NCBI RefSeq assembly: GCF_000018325.1
Contig: NC_009922.1
Span: forward strand, 2,542,001 to 2,606,000
Direction: 5' to 3'
Source of the DNA: Alkaliphilus oremlandii OhILAs
GTDB taxonomy: Bacteria; Bacillota; Clostridia; Peptostreptococcales; Natronincolaceae
Length of the DNA stretch: 64,000 nucleotides
In this document: one piece after another, positions 62,954 to 64,000 of the stretch
Position numbering within the stretch: the first letter of the stretch is position 1
How the letters are laid out: each line of letters begins with the position of its first letter
The notes under the pieces: model-generated
What the model was told of the DNA's origin: nothing
Databases searched by the model: none
What the model saw: only the letters and a program-made list of their open reading frames with translations
Made by a program: the position numbers and the translations under genes

Positions 62954-63029
62954 TGGCTCCAGAGAGAGGGCTCGAACCTCCAACCTACCGGTTAACAGCC
63001 GGGTGCTCCACCATTGAGCTACTCTGGAA
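62954..63029 (-). tRNA. tRNA-Asn (GTT), second copy
   Basis: Differs from the copy at 56314 at two or three positions (acceptor stem and base of the anticodon stem); CCA encoded. Confidence 0.94.
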
Positions 63030-63035
63030 CAATAA

Positions 63036-63151
63036 TATCGCAGCGACCTACTCTCCCAGGCAGCTTCCCGCCAAGTACCATCAGCGCTGAAGGGCTTAAC
63101 TACTGTGTTCGGTATGGGAACAGGTGTGACCCCTTCGCTATAGCCACGACA
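63036..63151 (-). rRNA. 5S rRNA, second copy
   Basis: Same sequence as the copy at 56396 over the core. Ends approximate. Confidence 0.92.
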
Positions 63152-63201
63152 TTATTGAGAGATAGTACTCTCAAAACTGAATAATGTTAGAAAAATGTAT
63201 T

Positions 63202-64000
<799 letters not shown>

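Overview
This window is a low-GC, Gram-positive anaerobe of the class Clostridia. The signs are AT-rich spacers, strong GGAGG ribosome binding sites, ferredoxin-linked 2-oxoacid metabolism, ptb-buk, cdaA-cdaR and two closely spaced rRNA operons with a dense tRNA array. An Alkaliphilus-like species is my guess from general resemblance, not something the sequence proves.

Layout. 1-8.3 kb: an edge-truncated DUF418 membrane protein, a Cache-type chemoreceptor, an MBL/beta-CASP nuclease, an AI-2E-type exporter, a NagZ lipoprotein and an unknown lipoprotein. 8.4-15.8 kb (minus): a nucleoside salvage operon with a Crp/Fnr-type regulator, BMP-type binding lipoprotein, double-ABC ATPase, two permeases, a disulfide-reductase-like flavoprotein lacking its redox cysteine pair, and a nucleoside phosphorylase. 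16-21.3 kb: glmM, selO and a second chemoreceptor.

21.4-42.5 kb is the centrepiece: a choline-degrading bacterial microcompartment (BMC) locus. Choline enters (LicB-like permease; a LicA-like kinase sits alongside) and is cleaved by the glycyl radical enzyme CutC, activated by CutD, to trimethylamine and acetaldehyde. Acetaldehyde goes to acetyl-CoA (aldehyde dehydrogenase), acetyl-phosphate (PduL) and acetate, or to ethanol (CutO). Seven shell proteins (four BMC-H, one BMC-S, one BMC-T, one pentamer), a PduS/PduT-like electron conduit and EutJ/EutP/EutQ/EutT-like accessory proteins complete it. A PocR-domain histidine kinase and an AraC-type response regulator follow on the plus strand. A second aldehyde dehydrogenase paralogue has lost both catalytic Cys and Asn, and one shell protein carries a long acidic tail ending in a SAP-like domain.

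42.5-50 kb: a ptb-buk-ATPase-ferredoxin-VOR operon converting 2-oxoacids to acyl-CoA, acyl-phosphate and acid plus ATP, behind a near-consensus sigma-54 promoter with two palindromic upstream sites and its own enhancer-binding protein. 50-56 kb: cdaR and cdaA (c-di-AMP), a 50-residue small gene, and an unusual pair of a class III aminotransferase with a homologue of cyanobacterial acyl-ACP reductase. 56-64 kb (minus): the end of one rRNA operon (23S-5S and 12 tRNAs) with its own terminator, then a complete second operon (16S-tRNA-Ile-23S-5S and 4 tRNAs) with its own promoter.

A structured ~107-bp repeat occurs twice in tandem upstream of the PocR kinase and, inverted and diverged, at two places in the 52-56 kb region. 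A separate ~60-bp two-hairpin repeat occupies four tRNA/rRNA spacers.
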